From: Bacteroidales bacterium UBA5197
GTDB lineage: Bacteria > Bacteroidota > Bacteroidia > Bacteroidales > Lentimicrobiaceae
Direction: 5' to 3'
Assembly (NCBI GenBank): GCA_002412885.1
Contig: DHVX01000061.1
Coordinates: 62,001 to 126,000, forward strand
DNA length: 64,000 nucleotides
This document shows positions 24,801 through 33,423 of the stretch, piece after piece. The notes under the pieces are model-generated. The model was not told the DNA's origin. It searched no databases and saw only the letters and a list, made by a program, of their open reading frames with translations. The position numbers and the translations under genes are program-made. Within the stretch, counting starts at the first letter, position 1, and each line of letters begins with the position of its first letter.

Positions 24801-26636
24801 TCATTTTAAATATCTATAAAAAATTCCGGCATCAAACCTATAAAAATAGGAATCTGGAGAATCAAAAATATACTTGTAGGCATAAGTATAATTTCCGTCC
24901 AATGATGCTGTAAGTTCTCTTAGGGAATAAATTGCGTCACACCACATTAATGTTGAGGAATTATTGTAGTCAAGCAGCCTAATATAATCTTTATCACAAA
25001 AATATACCAAGCCTTCTTCACCACTATTATAATTAAAGTCTGCGCTACCATCGAATCTGTTATCCAAATACGAAATCTTGCTCAAAGTTCCGTCCAAATC
25101 AATAATAAACTGATCATAAATCTGACCTACATATATCTTATTGTTTTTCCTGTTGGGAGTGATAAAAACTCCACGGGTAAGTGAGCCAGGTCTGAGGTTT
25201 TCAAATTCATGGGTTAATTCATCTAGTATTACAATATTACATGAACCATACCTTTCGGTCAATAGCAATTTCGAATAATCATAATTCATATGCACTTTGT
25301 TAAAGTACATATATTCATAGGGACCAGAACCATTGTCATTGTGGAGGTATGTTGTATCATCGTTTGAACTATCAATAATTTTCCAGTCCCCTCCACCTCC
25401 TTCTAAAAGAACAACGCCATATCCCGATTTTGTAAATCCTATGCTATACGGATAAATATTAGCATAAGGAGGATATTCACCTACTTCCGGCTCAAAACTT
25501 ATACTTTTTTCAAGCAATCCACTCTGCTGATTATAAGCGTAAATCCTGTTGTCTCTTATATTCTCGTATGGATACCCGCTTAAAATATATAAAAGGTTGT
25601 TGTATGGATTTATCACAAAGGACCATGGATTAAAATCAAGATCTATAATTCTTGTGATCTTAAAGCTATCAAGGGCTATTTCTATAAGTCTGTTAGGTAT
25701 GCGGGTTGAAATCCAACCCCTATTTTCATAATCAATGAATTTATAACAAGTTATTTGTCCTTCAATCTTAATTCGATCAGTAAAGTATTGAACCTCAAAA
25801 TCTTTTATTAAAATCTGGCCACTATTATCTTGAACTTCAATGGTAAAGGGATATGTCCCGCCTAAGTCAGCACAAGAGAATGAAAACATAACTCCTCTGT
25901 CGTTATCAACCTGCTTATACTTAATATCTGAAACACAAAATTCCCAGTTGCTTTTTATATGTTTAATCTGAATGGGTTTATTAAAGAGTAAGTAAACAGA
26001 GTCATGTATTCCTAATTCTCCATTTCCAATAATCCCCTCATTTATAATTAATTTTACTGGAAAGTCTTGGTTTATAATCAATCGCCTTGAAATTGCTCCG
26101 GAAGAAATAATTATCGTATCTGTTCTTATGATATCACCTGTATTTTCTATGCAAACTATCGAAATTTCTCCATTTCCCTCTCCACTCCCTGACAAAATCT
26201 GAATCCATTCAGGAGTTTCATTTAGCTTCCATCCAGAGTTAGAGGAAATCTGAATTTTTATATTTTTTTTTACGGATGTAATATTAAAAGCAGAATCTGA
26301 AATCTCAAGAAATGATTTCCCAGATTCTAGCTTAAAATCTAAGTTGTTTATTTTATTTTCAATAATTTTGATATCCTTTATTTTCGCAATAAACCCATCT
26401 TTAAATGCTGTTACTCTGTAGTCACTAACTGGCAACTCCTTAAAAGTATATAATCCTTTATGATCTGTCTTTCTTGTTTCTGAGTCAATTTCTATTAAAG
26501 CCCCTTCTATCGGTTGACCAAATTCATTTACAATAACTCCCGTCAAAACACCATATCTTCCATCTAAATCATTTCTTTTCTCACATGAAATTGAAAAAGT
26601 CAAAATGATTACTAAAAATTTTAAATAGCTTTTCAT
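24801..26636 (-). CDS. Lipoprotein with carboxypeptidase-regulatory, BACON and propeller-like domains
   Basis: 611 residues. The signal peptide ends FSISC (Cys about residue 18). Residues 30-105 form a carboxypeptidase regulatory-like domain (GVIVNEFGQPIEGALIEID, HKGLYTFKELPVSDYRVTAF). Residues 110-190 look like a BACON domain (SNSGWKLNETPEWIQIL, ending LIINQDF). The C-terminal 350 residues have repeated YNNLLYILSGY-like blades suggesting a beta-propeller. It is probably on the cell surface or in the periplasm, binding glycan or mucin-like ligands. The coding sequence is clearly more AT-rich than the flanking genes, and no enzyme partner is adjacent, so it may have been acquired. The function is unknown. 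Confidence 0.8.
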   Translation of the reverse strand: MKSYLKFLVIILTFSISCEKRNDLDGRYGVLTGVIVNEFGQPIEGALIEIDSETRKTDHKGLYTFKELPVSDYRVTAFKDGFIAKIKDIKIIENKINNLDFKLESGKSFLEISDSAFNITSVKKNIKIQISSNSGWKLNETPEWIQILSGSGEGNGEISIVCIENTGDIIRTDTIIISSGAISRRLIINQDFPVKLIINEGIIGNGELGIHDSVYLLFNKPIQIKHIKSNWEFCVSDIKYKQVDNDRGVMFSFSCADLGGTYPFTIEVQDNSGQILIKDFEVQYFTDRIKIEGQITCYKFIDYENRGWISTRIPNRLIEIALDSFKITRIIDLDFNPWSFVINPYNNLLYILSGYPYENIRDNRIYAYNQQSGLLEKSISFEPEVGEYPPYANIYPYSIGFTKSGYGVVLLEGGGGDWKIIDSSNDDTTYLHNDNGSGPYEYMYFNKVHMNYDYSKLLLTERYGSCNIVILDELTHEFENLRPGSLTRGVFITPNRKNNKIYVGQIYDQFIIDLDGTLSKISYLDNRFDGSADFNYNSGEEGLVYFCDKDYIRLLDYNNSSTLMWCDAIYSLRELTASLDGNYTYAYKYIFDSPDSYFYRFDAGIFYRYLK

Positions 26637-26929
26637 GTGTTTTTATATTTCTCTACCAATGGTTGGCTTTATGGCCAGAAAATTATTGCGGGTAATTTTC
26701 TGATGGTACTTGAAAGTTTAAGAGGGTTGCTACCCTTCCTTCTATCCAATCTGAACCTTTTATGGCTTTGCTACCACCTAAACCGACTGCGGGCTGTATA
26801 ACACAGCTTTGTATTCAACCTTGGCCTTGGGTTGTCGGGCAAACAAAATACCGCATTCGGTATAACTTTTCCAAAAGTACCGGATTATTTTCAAATTCAA
26901 AATTTTTCACAAAAAATTCATTTACTGAA
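26637..26929. other. Intergenic stretch with no recognised gene
   Basis: This part of the 396-nt gap has no convincing gene. An open frame of 102 codons crosses it on the plus strand, but its translation is low-complexity and has no start context. A small palindrome (GGGTTGCTACCC near 26724) and CTGTATAACACAG near 26792 are the only visible structures. Confidence 0.4.
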
Positions 26930-26981
26930 AATAAAAACCGGGATATTTCTCAGGCACTGCACTCACCTGAAAAATCCCCGG
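26930..26981 (-). terminator. Terminator after the DPP-IV-like gene (minus strand)
   Basis: An imperfect stem of about 16 bp (26938-26954 with 26966-26981, pairing CCGGGATATTTCTCAGG with CCTGAAAAATCCCCGG) is followed on the minus strand by TTTTTATTTT, 52 nt after the peptidase stop. Confidence 0.7.
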
Positions 26982-27032
26982 CATATAATTACAAATATAT
27001 CTTCCACACTTCAACGCGCAGAAAAAATCCTC

Positions 27033-29165
27033 TCAAAGATTCTGAAGATAATACTCCGAAATTTTCCTGAAAAGATGTGCCCGGTCAGCACCCATTACAT
27101 TGTGTTCGTGGGTGGGATAAACAAAATAGTCAAGCTGCTTTTGTTTGCTGATGCAGGCCCTGAGAAACTCCAGGCTATGCTGCCACACCACGGTATTGTC
27201 TAGTGCCCCGTGAATTATAAGTAACTTTCCTTCAAGGCTATCCACATAATTTATCAGCGCAGCTTCTTCATAACCTTCCGGATTTTGCTCCGGGGTGTCC
27301 ATGTAGCGTTCGCCGTACATAACTTCGTAGTATTTCCAGTCGATGACCGGCCCTCCGGCAGAAGCGACCTTAAATACGCCGGGGTGTTTCAGCTTGAGCG
27401 AAATGGCCATAAATCCGCCATAGCTCCATCCGTCAACGCCGATTCTGTTCTGATCAACCCAGGGCAGAGATTTCAGGTATTCAACACCTTTCATCTGATC
27501 GGCCATTTCGGCAACACCCAGATTACGGTGAATCACACTCTCAAACGCAAAGCCACGGTTTGCCGAACCACGGTTGTCCATCGTGAAAACCACAAAACCC
27601 TGCTGCGCCATATAGTTGAGAAACAAATTGGCGCCACCCAGCCAGTTTTCGGTGACCAACTGAGCATGGGGTCCGCCGTAAACGTAGATAAAAACCGGAT
27701 ATTTCTTTGCGGCATCAAAATCAGCGGGTTTTATCAAACGGCAATACAGATCAGTACCATCTTCAGCTTTCAGGGTAAAAATGCTGGTTTCACCCAATTT
27801 GTATTCGGTAAGAGGATTTGGCGAAGTGTGAATTGATTTCACATTTTTACCCTTTTTATCTGCAATAACAATTTCAGCCGGAACTTCACGATTGCTGTAA
27901 CGGCTGATAAAAAATTTGCCGTCTTCGCGAACGATTGGGTTATGAACTCCTTTTTCAGAAGTCAAACGGGTTGTTTTTCCTGATTTCAGATCAAGATAAT
28001 AAAGGTGATTTTCAAGCGGACTGACTTCGGTTGAGGTGTAGAACAAACCTTTGCCATCTGCATCAAAACCAATCATTTCGTTTACAATCCATGGCCCTGA
28101 AGTCAGTTGCCTGATCAGCTTGCCATCCGTACCATATAAATACAAATGATTGTAGCCATCGCGCTGACTCTGCCAGATAAACTTATCGGCACTTCCCGGA
28201 AGAAAAACCATCGCATTCAGAGGCTCCACATAACGTTCGTTCTTTTCCTCAAACAGCGTTGCCACAAAATCACCGGTTCCGGCATCGTAACAATTCATTT
28301 TCAGATGGTTCTGATCGCGGTTAAGCACAGCAATATACAGCGACTTTTCATCGGGGCTCCATGCAATGTTGGTCAGGTATTGCTCAGCGGGAAGTCCGGT
28401 TTTCATAAAAACCGTTTTATTGCTCACCGGATTATAAATGCCAACCGTAACCTCATGGCTTTTCATGCCGGCCATCGGATACCTTATATTATTGGCCTCA
28501 GCAACGCGGGCAGTAGCGTCAACCAGCGGATATTCAGTCACCATGCTTTCATCCATGCGGTAAAAAGCCAGCAGATTGCCTTTCGGCGACCAGAAAATCC
28601 CTTTGCTGATACCAAATTCATTCCGGTGAACCGTCTGTCCGTTTACAATCCCCGGATTTTCATCACTTGTCACAGCTACCTTCCCGGAAGTGGTCGAAAC
28701 ATAAAGATTGTTCTTGATGGTATAAGCGATGTAATTTGTTTCGGGAGCCATCTCAGCATTTTCAGCAAGGCTATCGGATGAGTTTATTTTCTTAACAGAC
28801 TTATTTACAAGGTCATACTCCATCCAATGCTCATCCTTGACAAAGGTAAAGGAACCGGAGCTCTTCCAATTGATTGCCGGCATACGTTTAAATTCAGCAA
28901 ATCCGCTTGCGGTAATTGCTTCGTTAAATACGGACAGGATCAGCAATGTATCTGTTGTCTCCGATTTCAGGTTTCCCTGAAGTAAAGCACCGGCATCCTG
29001 CCATGTATAATTATCAGAAGAAGCGCGCCACTGAATATTTGTCAATCCGGTTGGATAGAGTTTGCGGTTCGTCATAATTTCTTCAGGAACCAGCGTTTTA
29101 TCCTGAGCGAACGAGCATTGCAGCGCCATCAAAAAGACAGCAAGGAGTGAGAAAAGTTTATTCAT
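27033..29165 (-). CDS. S9 family prolyl peptidase (dipeptidyl peptidase IV type)
   Basis: 710 residues from the ATG at 29165, which starts a clear signal peptide (NKLFSLLAVFLMALQCSFAQ); an earlier start at 29189 would prefix it with non-signal sequence. The N-terminal 450 residues are a DPP-IV beta-propeller (GIFWSPKGNLLAFYRMDES is the Glu-containing DPP-IV segment). The C-terminal alpha/beta hydrolase has the nucleophile motif GVDGWSYGGFM, the Asp in IIHGALDNTV and the His in YPTHEHNV. It should release Xaa-Pro dipeptides in the periplasm, as in asaccharolytic or peptide-using Bacteroidota. It follows GGGP synthase on the same strand by 26 nt. Confidence 0.94.
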   Translation of the reverse strand: MNKLFSLLAVFLMALQCSFAQDKTLVPEEIMTNRKLYPTGLTNIQWRASSDNYTWQDAGALLQGNLKSETTDTLLILSVFNEAITASGFAEFKRMPAINWKSSGSFTFVKDEHWMEYDLVNKSVKKINSSDSLAENAEMAPETNYIAYTIKNNLYVSTTSGKVAVTSDENPGIVNGQTVHRNEFGISKGIFWSPKGNLLAFYRMDESMVTEYPLVDATARVAEANNIRYPMAGMKSHEVTVGIYNPVSNKTVFMKTGLPAEQYLTNIAWSPDEKSLYIAVLNRDQNHLKMNCYDAGTGDFVATLFEEKNERYVEPLNAMVFLPGSADKFIWQSQRDGYNHLYLYGTDGKLIRQLTSGPWIVNEMIGFDADGKGLFYTSTEVSPLENHLYYLDLKSGKTTRLTSEKGVHNPIVREDGKFFISRYSNREVPAEIVIADKKGKNVKSIHTSPNPLTEYKLGETSIFTLKAEDGTDLYCRLIKPADFDAAKKYPVFIYVYGGPHAQLVTENWLGGANLFLNYMAQQGFVVFTMDNRGSANRGFAFESVIHRNLGVAEMADQMKGVEYLKSLPWVDQNRIGVDGWSYGGFMAISLKLKHPGVFKVASAGGPVIDWKYYEVMYGERYMDTPEQNPEGYEEAALINYVDSLEGKLLIIHGALDNTVVWQHSLEFLRACISKQKQLDYFVYPTHEHNVMGADRAHLFRKISEYYLQNL

Positions 29166-29191
29166 AAAGGGAGTAATTAAAGTAGCCAATA

Positions 29192-29926
29192 TTAAGGTCT
29201 GATGGCCTGTGAAATTTCACTGATCAGCGAAGGATTTTTTTCGATGGCGTTTCCGATCACCAGCACATCGGCGCCTGAAGTTGAAGTTTCTTTTGCCTGC
29301 TCAGGGGTTCTGATGCCTCCGCCAACAATCAGGGGAACACCAATACTTTGTTTCACATGGCTGATCATGGTGTTGGAAACCGGATTAATTGCACCGCTGC
29401 CGGCATCCATAAAAATCAGTTTCAGTCCAAGCATTTCACCGGCCATTGCGGTGCACATTGCAATATCGTCTTTATCGGCAGGAATGGGATCGGAGTTGCT
29501 CATATACGAAACCGCTGTGGGTCTGCCGCTTTCAATCAGCATGTATCCGGTTGGAATCACCTGCAAGGGGCTCAGCTTTAGGTACGGAGCTGATATAACA
29601 TGCCGGCCGATCAGCATTTCAGCATTTCTTCCCGAAATCAGTGAAAGAAAAAGAATGGCATCGGCTTTCCAGCTCATCTGCAAGGTATTACCCGGAAAAA
29701 GCACCACTGGAATATCTTTGGCCTGCTTCAGAATTTTTATAACGGCATCCATATGATTATTGATGAGCAGACTACCGCCCACAAAAAAATAATCCACATC
29801 GGCATCAACAGATTGCTGAACTATGGAATCAAGCGCTTTATCCTCTGTTTTGTCGGGATCAATAAGGATGGCGAGCTGCTTTCTTCCGGCCAGCATCTTA
29901 TTGGTAATATTTTCATAAACAAGCAT
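29192..29926 (-). CDS. Geranylgeranylglyceryl/heptaprenylglyceryl phosphate synthase family
   Basis: 244 residues from the ATG at 29926; the frame reaches a TTG at 29980. It is a TIM-barrel: AILIDPDKT near residue 20, FVGGSLLI near 48, VLFPGNTLQMS near 73, GYMLIESG near 120 with the catalytic-region Tyr, DAGSGAINPVS near 170 and IVGGGIRTPEQA near 200. Enzymes of this family join sn-glycerol 1-phosphate to a polyprenyl diphosphate, the first step to archaeal ether lipids or, in Bacillus PcrB, heptaprenylglycerol. Many Bacteroidota carry one of unclear physiological product. No glycerol-1-phosphate dehydrogenase or DGGGP synthase is in the window. Confidence 0.92.
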   Translation of the reverse strand: MLVYENITNKMLAGRKQLAILIDPDKTEDKALDSIVQQSVDADVDYFFVGGSLLINNHMDAVIKILKQAKDIPVVLFPGNTLQMSWKADAILFLSLISGRNAEMLIGRHVISAPYLKLSPLQVIPTGYMLIESGRPTAVSYMSNSDPIPADKDDIAMCTAMAGEMLGLKLIFMDAGSGAINPVSNTMISHVKQSIGVPLIVGGGIRTPEQAKETSTSGADVLVIGNAIEKNPSLISEISQAIRP

Positions 29927-30080
29927 ATAGAGATCGTGCTTTAAAGCTGCAATGATAAGCAATTCCTGTGAAGAACCCAAGAAGAAATATTCAATTCGGC
30001 GTGCAACACCTATAGGTTAAGCAGGCTGTACCTATAAATAGTATCTTCCTTCAATCTGTATCTTGTTTCAAAACTATACT

Positions 30081-30088
30081 TAACTTTG
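30081..30088 (+). promoter_or_regulatory. Bacteroidota -7 box (TAACTTTG)
   Basis: Exact TAnnTTTG match 37 nt before the ahcY ATG at 30126. A TTG lies at 30063-30065, closer (15 nt) than the usual 19. Confidence 0.55.
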
Positions 30089-30125
30089 CAGCACTATTTT
30101 GTATCAAAAATAACCACTCTTCACC

Positions 30126-31544
30126 ATGAAAGAAACCATTGCCGAAGTATTGCCTTACAAAGTTAAAGATATAAGCCTTGCTGATTTTGGTCGCAGGGAA
30201 ATTGAAATTGCCGAAATGGAAATGCCCGGTCTGATGTCTATCCGCAGAAAATTTTCTGCTGAAAAACCATTGCAGAACGTTCGCATTACCGGTTCATTGC
30301 ACATGACCATCCAAACGGCGGTTCTTATTGAAACCCTGAGTGAGCTAGGCGCAGATGTACGTTGGGCCAGCTGCAACATTTTCTCAACCCAGGACCACGC
30401 AGCTGCAGCCATTGCCGCTACCGGCGTTCCGGTTTTTGCCTGGAAAGGTGAAACCCTTGAAGAATACTGGTGGTGTACACTGCAGGCGTTGTGTTTTCCG
30501 GGTGGAAAAGGTCCGAATCTGATTGTTGATGACGGCGGCGATGCCACCATGATGGTTCACAAAGGATATGCTGCAGAAAAAAATCCTTCGTTGCTGGAAG
30601 CTGCCACTTCAAATGCCGAAGAAGCTGCCATTCTGAAAACCCTGAGGGAAGCTTTTGTAGAAGACAAAACCCGCTGGCACAATACCGTTGCAGAACTTAA
30701 AGGTGTTTCAGAAGAAACTACCACTGGCGTTCACAGGCTTTACCAGATGATGGAAGCCGGCGAATTGCTGATTCCTGCGATAAATGTAAACGATTCTGTA
30801 ACCAAATCGAAATTCGACAACCTTTATGGATGCCACGAATCACTTGCTGATGGAATAAAACGCGCAACCGATGTAATGATTGCTGGAAAAGTTGCGGTGG
30901 TTCTCGGATTTGGTGATGTAGGAAAAGGCTGTGCCCGCTCAATGCGTTCATACGGCGCAAGGGTAATTGTTACTGAAATTGACCCCATCTGTGCGCTTCA
31001 GGCTGCCATGGAAGGATTTGAAGTTTCAACCATTGAAGATGCGGTTAAAGAAGGCAATATTTACATTACCGCAACCGGAAACCGTGACGTGATTACCCTT
31101 GAGCACATGCGTCAGATGAAAGATCAGAGCATTGTCTGCAACATCGGGCACTTCGACAACGAAATTCAGGTGGATCCGCTGAATGAAGCCAACGACATTG
31201 AAAGAGTCAACATTAAACCTCAGGTTGATAAATATGTATTTCCAGGCGGAAAAGCAATTTTCCTTCTTGCCGAAGGACGACTTGTAAATCTGGGTTGTGC
31301 TACCGGTCATCCATCTTTTGTGATGAGCAACTCATTCTCAAACCAAACCCTGGCTCAACTCGATTTGTGGAAAAACAACTATGAAGTCGGTGTTTACCGT
31401 TTATCAAAGAAACTGGATGAAGAGGTTGCAAGACTGCACCTTGAGCAATTGGGTGTGAAACTTACCAAACTTACTCCTGAACAATCTGCTTATATCGGAG
31501 TGCCTGTTGAAGGGCCTTTTAAGCCGGAGCATTATCGGTACTAG
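30126..31544 (+). CDS. ahcY: Adenosylhomocysteinase (S-adenosylhomocysteine hydrolase)
   Basis: 472 residues. The substrate domain has CNIFSTQDHAAAAIA near residue 82. NDSVTKSKFDNLYGCHESL near 220 holds the conserved Lys/Asp. VVLGFGDVGKGCARSMRSYG near 258 binds NAD, and the C-terminal FKPEHYRY is invariant. It splits S-adenosylhomocysteine into adenosine and homocysteine, clearing the inhibitor of methyltransferases in the cytoplasm. It has its own promoter box and a 13-bp terminator hairpin, so it is monocistronic. All motifs are intact. Confidence 0.98.
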   Translation: MKETIAEVLPYKVKDISLADFGRREIEIAEMEMPGLMSIRRKFSAEKPLQNVRITGSLHMTIQTAVLIETLSELGADVRWASCNIFSTQDHAAAAIAATGVPVFAWKGETLEEYWWCTLQALCFPGGKGPNLIVDDGGDATMMVHKGYAAEKNPSLLEAATSNAEEAAILKTLREAFVEDKTRWHNTVAELKGVSEETTTGVHRLYQMMEAGELLIPAINVNDSVTKSKFDNLYGCHESLADGIKRATDVMIAGKVAVVLGFGDVGKGCARSMRSYGARVIVTEIDPICALQAAMEGFEVSTIEDAVKEGNIYITATGNRDVITLEHMRQMKDQSIVCNIGHFDNEIQVDPLNEANDIERVNIKPQVDKYVFPGGKAIFLLAEGRLVNLGCATGHPSFVMSNSFSNQTLAQLDLWKNNYEVGVYRLSKKLDEEVARLHLEQLGVKLTKLTPEQSAYIGVPVEGPFKPEHYRY

Positions 31545-31807
31545 GAATTTCCAATTTCTAATTTCTAATTACTAATTTCTGGTCCCTGAGCTTGTCGAAG
31601 GGCAATTTCCAATTTCTAATTTCAGATATAGAATTGACCTAACAAGTTTTCTTTCAACTTGTTAGGTCTTCTTTTTCACTTTAGGAATAAGGATTGAGGA
31701 ATTTCAAATTTCTAATTTCCAATTTCCAACTTCGATACTATCGAGACTAAGTTTCCAATTTCGAACATCTGATTCAGAATCTCCAATTTCCAAATTGTCG
31801 AATTTTT
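31545..31807. repeat. Low-complexity AATTTC-rich intergenic region
   Basis: Repeated short strings (AATTTCCAATTTCTAATTTC and variants) cover most of this region, interrupted by the ahcY terminator and by one GAGTCGAAG-type dispersed repeat (CCTGAGCTTGTCGAAGGGC at 31585-31603). No gene is visible. Confidence 0.7.
31636..31677 (+). terminator. Terminator of ahcY
   Basis: Perfect 13-bp stem (GACCTAACAAGTT with AACTTGTTAGGTC) around the loop TTCTTTC, followed by TTCTTTTTC. Confidence 0.92.
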
Positions 31808-31885
31808 GAATCATTGAATCATTGAATCATTGAATCTTTGAATCTTGAATCCTTGAATCCTTGAATCCTTGAATCCTTGAATCCT
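31808..31885. repeat. Ten-copy 8-bp minisatellite (GAATC-NTT)
   Basis: Ten tandem units of GAATCATT, GAATCTTT or GAATCCTT run from 31808 to 31885; two units are one base short. On the left three units are GAATCATT; on the right they are GAATCCTT. The last bases abut the stop codon of the lipoprotein on the minus strand (31884-31886). Confidence 0.9.
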
Positions 31886-32312
31886 AATTCGTCACCGTAA
31901 GTGAATACCCATCATATCTGGTACGGTATTGTTTCAGGCCGGTAGTAGCCGGACCAGTAATCGGAGAGCCATCGGTGAGAATAAATCTTGATCCGCAAAG
32001 AGAATCAACAGCAATAATTCCATTGTCTTCAACCACAACCCTGGCATCATCTTCGAGAGGATCGTAAGGGCAGGCGCGCTCATAAACCAGAAACTGATCG
32101 CTCAATGGCCGGTATATGATCAAACCTTTATAACCTCCGCTGGAATAAACATAGCCACCTTCGGGAATAAAATGCAGGGTATTGGGGTAAATCACAAAGT
32201 TGACATAAATATAAGGTATCTCCGTTTGGCTTGTTTCCTTGCCGCATGAAACAGACAGCAGAAAAAAGCCAAATAAAAGCACCTTTGAAACACCTTTGAA
32301 AACAGTTTTCAT
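31884..32312 (-). CDS. Lipoprotein with a degenerate Rieske-like fold
   Basis: 142 residues. The signal peptide ends LLSVSC (Cys about residue 23). RACPYDP near residue 79 and LCGSRFILTDG near 105 sit where Rieske proteins have C-x-H and C-x-x-H. The two cysteines are kept, but the histidines are replaced (Tyr in CPY, and CGS in place of CHGS). The following GPATTGLKQY matches the usual G-P-A-x-x-L-x-x-Y after the second motif. It is therefore probably a Rieske fold that no longer binds a normal 2Fe-2S cluster; the cysteines might form a disulfide in the periplasm. It is a small recurring family in Bacteroidota as far as I recall. The function is unknown. Confidence 0.7.
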   Translation of the reverse strand: MKTVFKGVSKVLLFGFFLLSVSCGKETSQTEIPYIYVNFVIYPNTLHFIPEGGYVYSSGGYKGLIIYRPLSDQFLVYERACPYDPLEDDARVVVEDNGIIAVDSLCGSRFILTDGSPITGPATTGLKQYRTRYDGYSLTVTN

Positions 32313-32355
32313 TTCAATTTTTTCAGATAATTTACTAACGCAGCGGTAAAAGTAA

Positions 32356-32363
32356 TATTTTTG
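32356..32363 (+). promoter_or_regulatory. Bacteroidota -7 box (TATTTTTG)
   Basis: TAnnTTTG match 25 nt before the ATG at 32389 of the small lysine-rich lipoprotein. Confidence 0.45.
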
Positions 32364-32388
32364 ACGCTAACAAAAACTTTTCACATAA

Positions 32389-32652
32389 ATGAATAACAAG
32401 CCAGATTTTCATCGCTTCATCTTTACAGTAAGCACCATATTGGTGATGTTTCTTATGAGCTGTGCCATATTTCCCGGCAGAAGCACCCGCGACAGAGCAA
32501 TGAAAGACCAGGAAAGGATTAACAATAAGGCAGCATCTGAACTAAGGGCAAAAGAGAAGGCACATCATAAAATGCAACCGAAAAACACAAAAAAAATGAT
32601 GAAGAAAAGCAAGAAATACACAGATAAAAACAACAAGCGCCACAAAAGATAA
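32389..32652 (+). CDS. Small lysine-rich lipoprotein
   Basis: 87 residues. The signal peptide ends FLMSC (Cys about residue 25). The mature part is strongly basic (KNTKKMMKKSKKYTDKNNKR near the end), with no aromatic core and no recognised domain. It has an upstream -7 box. Basic, short, outer-membrane-type lipoproteins of this kind are frequent and uncharacterised in Bacteroidota. An interaction with acidic polymer or peptidoglycan is a guess. Confidence 0.6.
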   Translation: MNNKPDFHRFIFTVSTILVMFLMSCAIFPGRSTRDRAMKDQERINNKAASELRAKEKAHHKMQPKNTKKMMKKSKKYTDKNNKRHKR

Positions 32653-32808
32653 TACTTACGCCTGGCAATCGGGAATATTTCACCGTTTCCGGTATACATA
32701 TCAGGCAATTGCAGTGAAAGAAGAACTAATCTCTCAAATTACAGGATTTTTTTCTGTGTGAACCGAATCTTTTATATTTTTACCGATGATAACCAAAAGT
32801 TCAAAACA

Positions 32809-33297
32809 ATGGATGACTTTCTATATATAATAATAGGTATAATCTGGGTAGTTTATTCGCTTTACAGCAACAAGCAAAAGCAACAAAAAAAGCGGATGCT
32901 TGAAGAACAAAGACGAAATCAGCCTGATGCACCTCCGGCCCCGCCAAGGCCACGATCGTTTCTGGAGCAGATGCTCGATCCTGAGACTGAAATGCCTGAG
33001 CCTGTCACACAGCCTTATGATGAGTATCAGGAAGAGCAAGAGGAATATTCCTTTGAAACTCTGGCCCCAAATCAATATAAGCCTGAAATACAGTCACTTG
33101 AAACAATAACCAACGAGGTTTCCGGTTCTTATTTTGAAAACCAATATACCACAAGAGGTGGTGCCAATTATTATGACAACAGGGTTATGTCTGACTCGAC
33201 ACATAATGAGGTTCCTCTGGTGGAAGAATTGACTGAAGAATTTGACCTCAAAAAGGCAGTTATATACTCTGAAATACTCAATCCCCGCTACATTTGA
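32809..33297 (+). CDS. Hypothetical single-pass membrane protein
   Basis: 162 residues from the ATG at 32809; the open frame reaches a GTG at 32758. One N-terminal transmembrane helix (DFLYIIIGIIWVVYSLYSN) is followed by a basic, Gln-rich stretch, a Pro-rich linker (APPAPPRPRSF), a long acidic disordered region (QEEQEEYSFE) and a short conserved-looking end, FDLKKAVIYSEILNPRYI. The layout suggests a membrane anchor with a flexible cytoplasmic arm. I do not recognise a characterised family. It is followed by a terminator hairpin and then the TonB receptor cluster. Confidence 0.7.
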   Translation: MDDFLYIIIGIIWVVYSLYSNKQKQQKKRMLEEQRRNQPDAPPAPPRPRSFLEQMLDPETEMPEPVTQPYDEYQEEQEEYSFETLAPNQYKPEIQSLETITNEVSGSYFENQYTTRGGANYYDNRVMSDSTHNEVPLVEELTEEFDLKKAVIYSEILNPRYI

Positions 33298-33300
33298 GCG

Positions 33301-33335
33301 TTTTAGAAAATTGTTCATTCGTTTCTAAAATTTTT
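33301..33335 (+). terminator. Terminator hairpin
   Basis: Perfect 9-bp stem TTTTAGAAA/TTTCTAAAA (33301-33309 with 33322-33330), 12-nt loop, then TTTTT. It begins 4 nt after the stop of the preceding gene. Confidence 0.7.
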
Positions 33336-33423
33336 GGAGCGTATTTCAATTTATTATTACCTTTACCCGCTTTTAACGGCACATGCAACACACAAAGAAC
33401 ATCTAACATAAAATTTCAATTGT

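Noticed and set aside
26762..27070. 102-codon plus-strand frame in the gap before the DPP-IV-like gene
   Set aside because: Crosses a terminator hairpin and the end of the peptidase gene, and its translation is low-complexity.
27285..27836. 183-codon plus-strand frame opposite the DPP-IV-like gene
   Set aside because: Antisense to the catalytic domain; His and Phe-rich translation with no family resemblance.
28146..28781. 211-codon plus-strand frame opposite the DPP-IV-like gene
   Set aside because: Antisense to the propeller region of a clearly intact peptidase, with no motif or promoter of its own.
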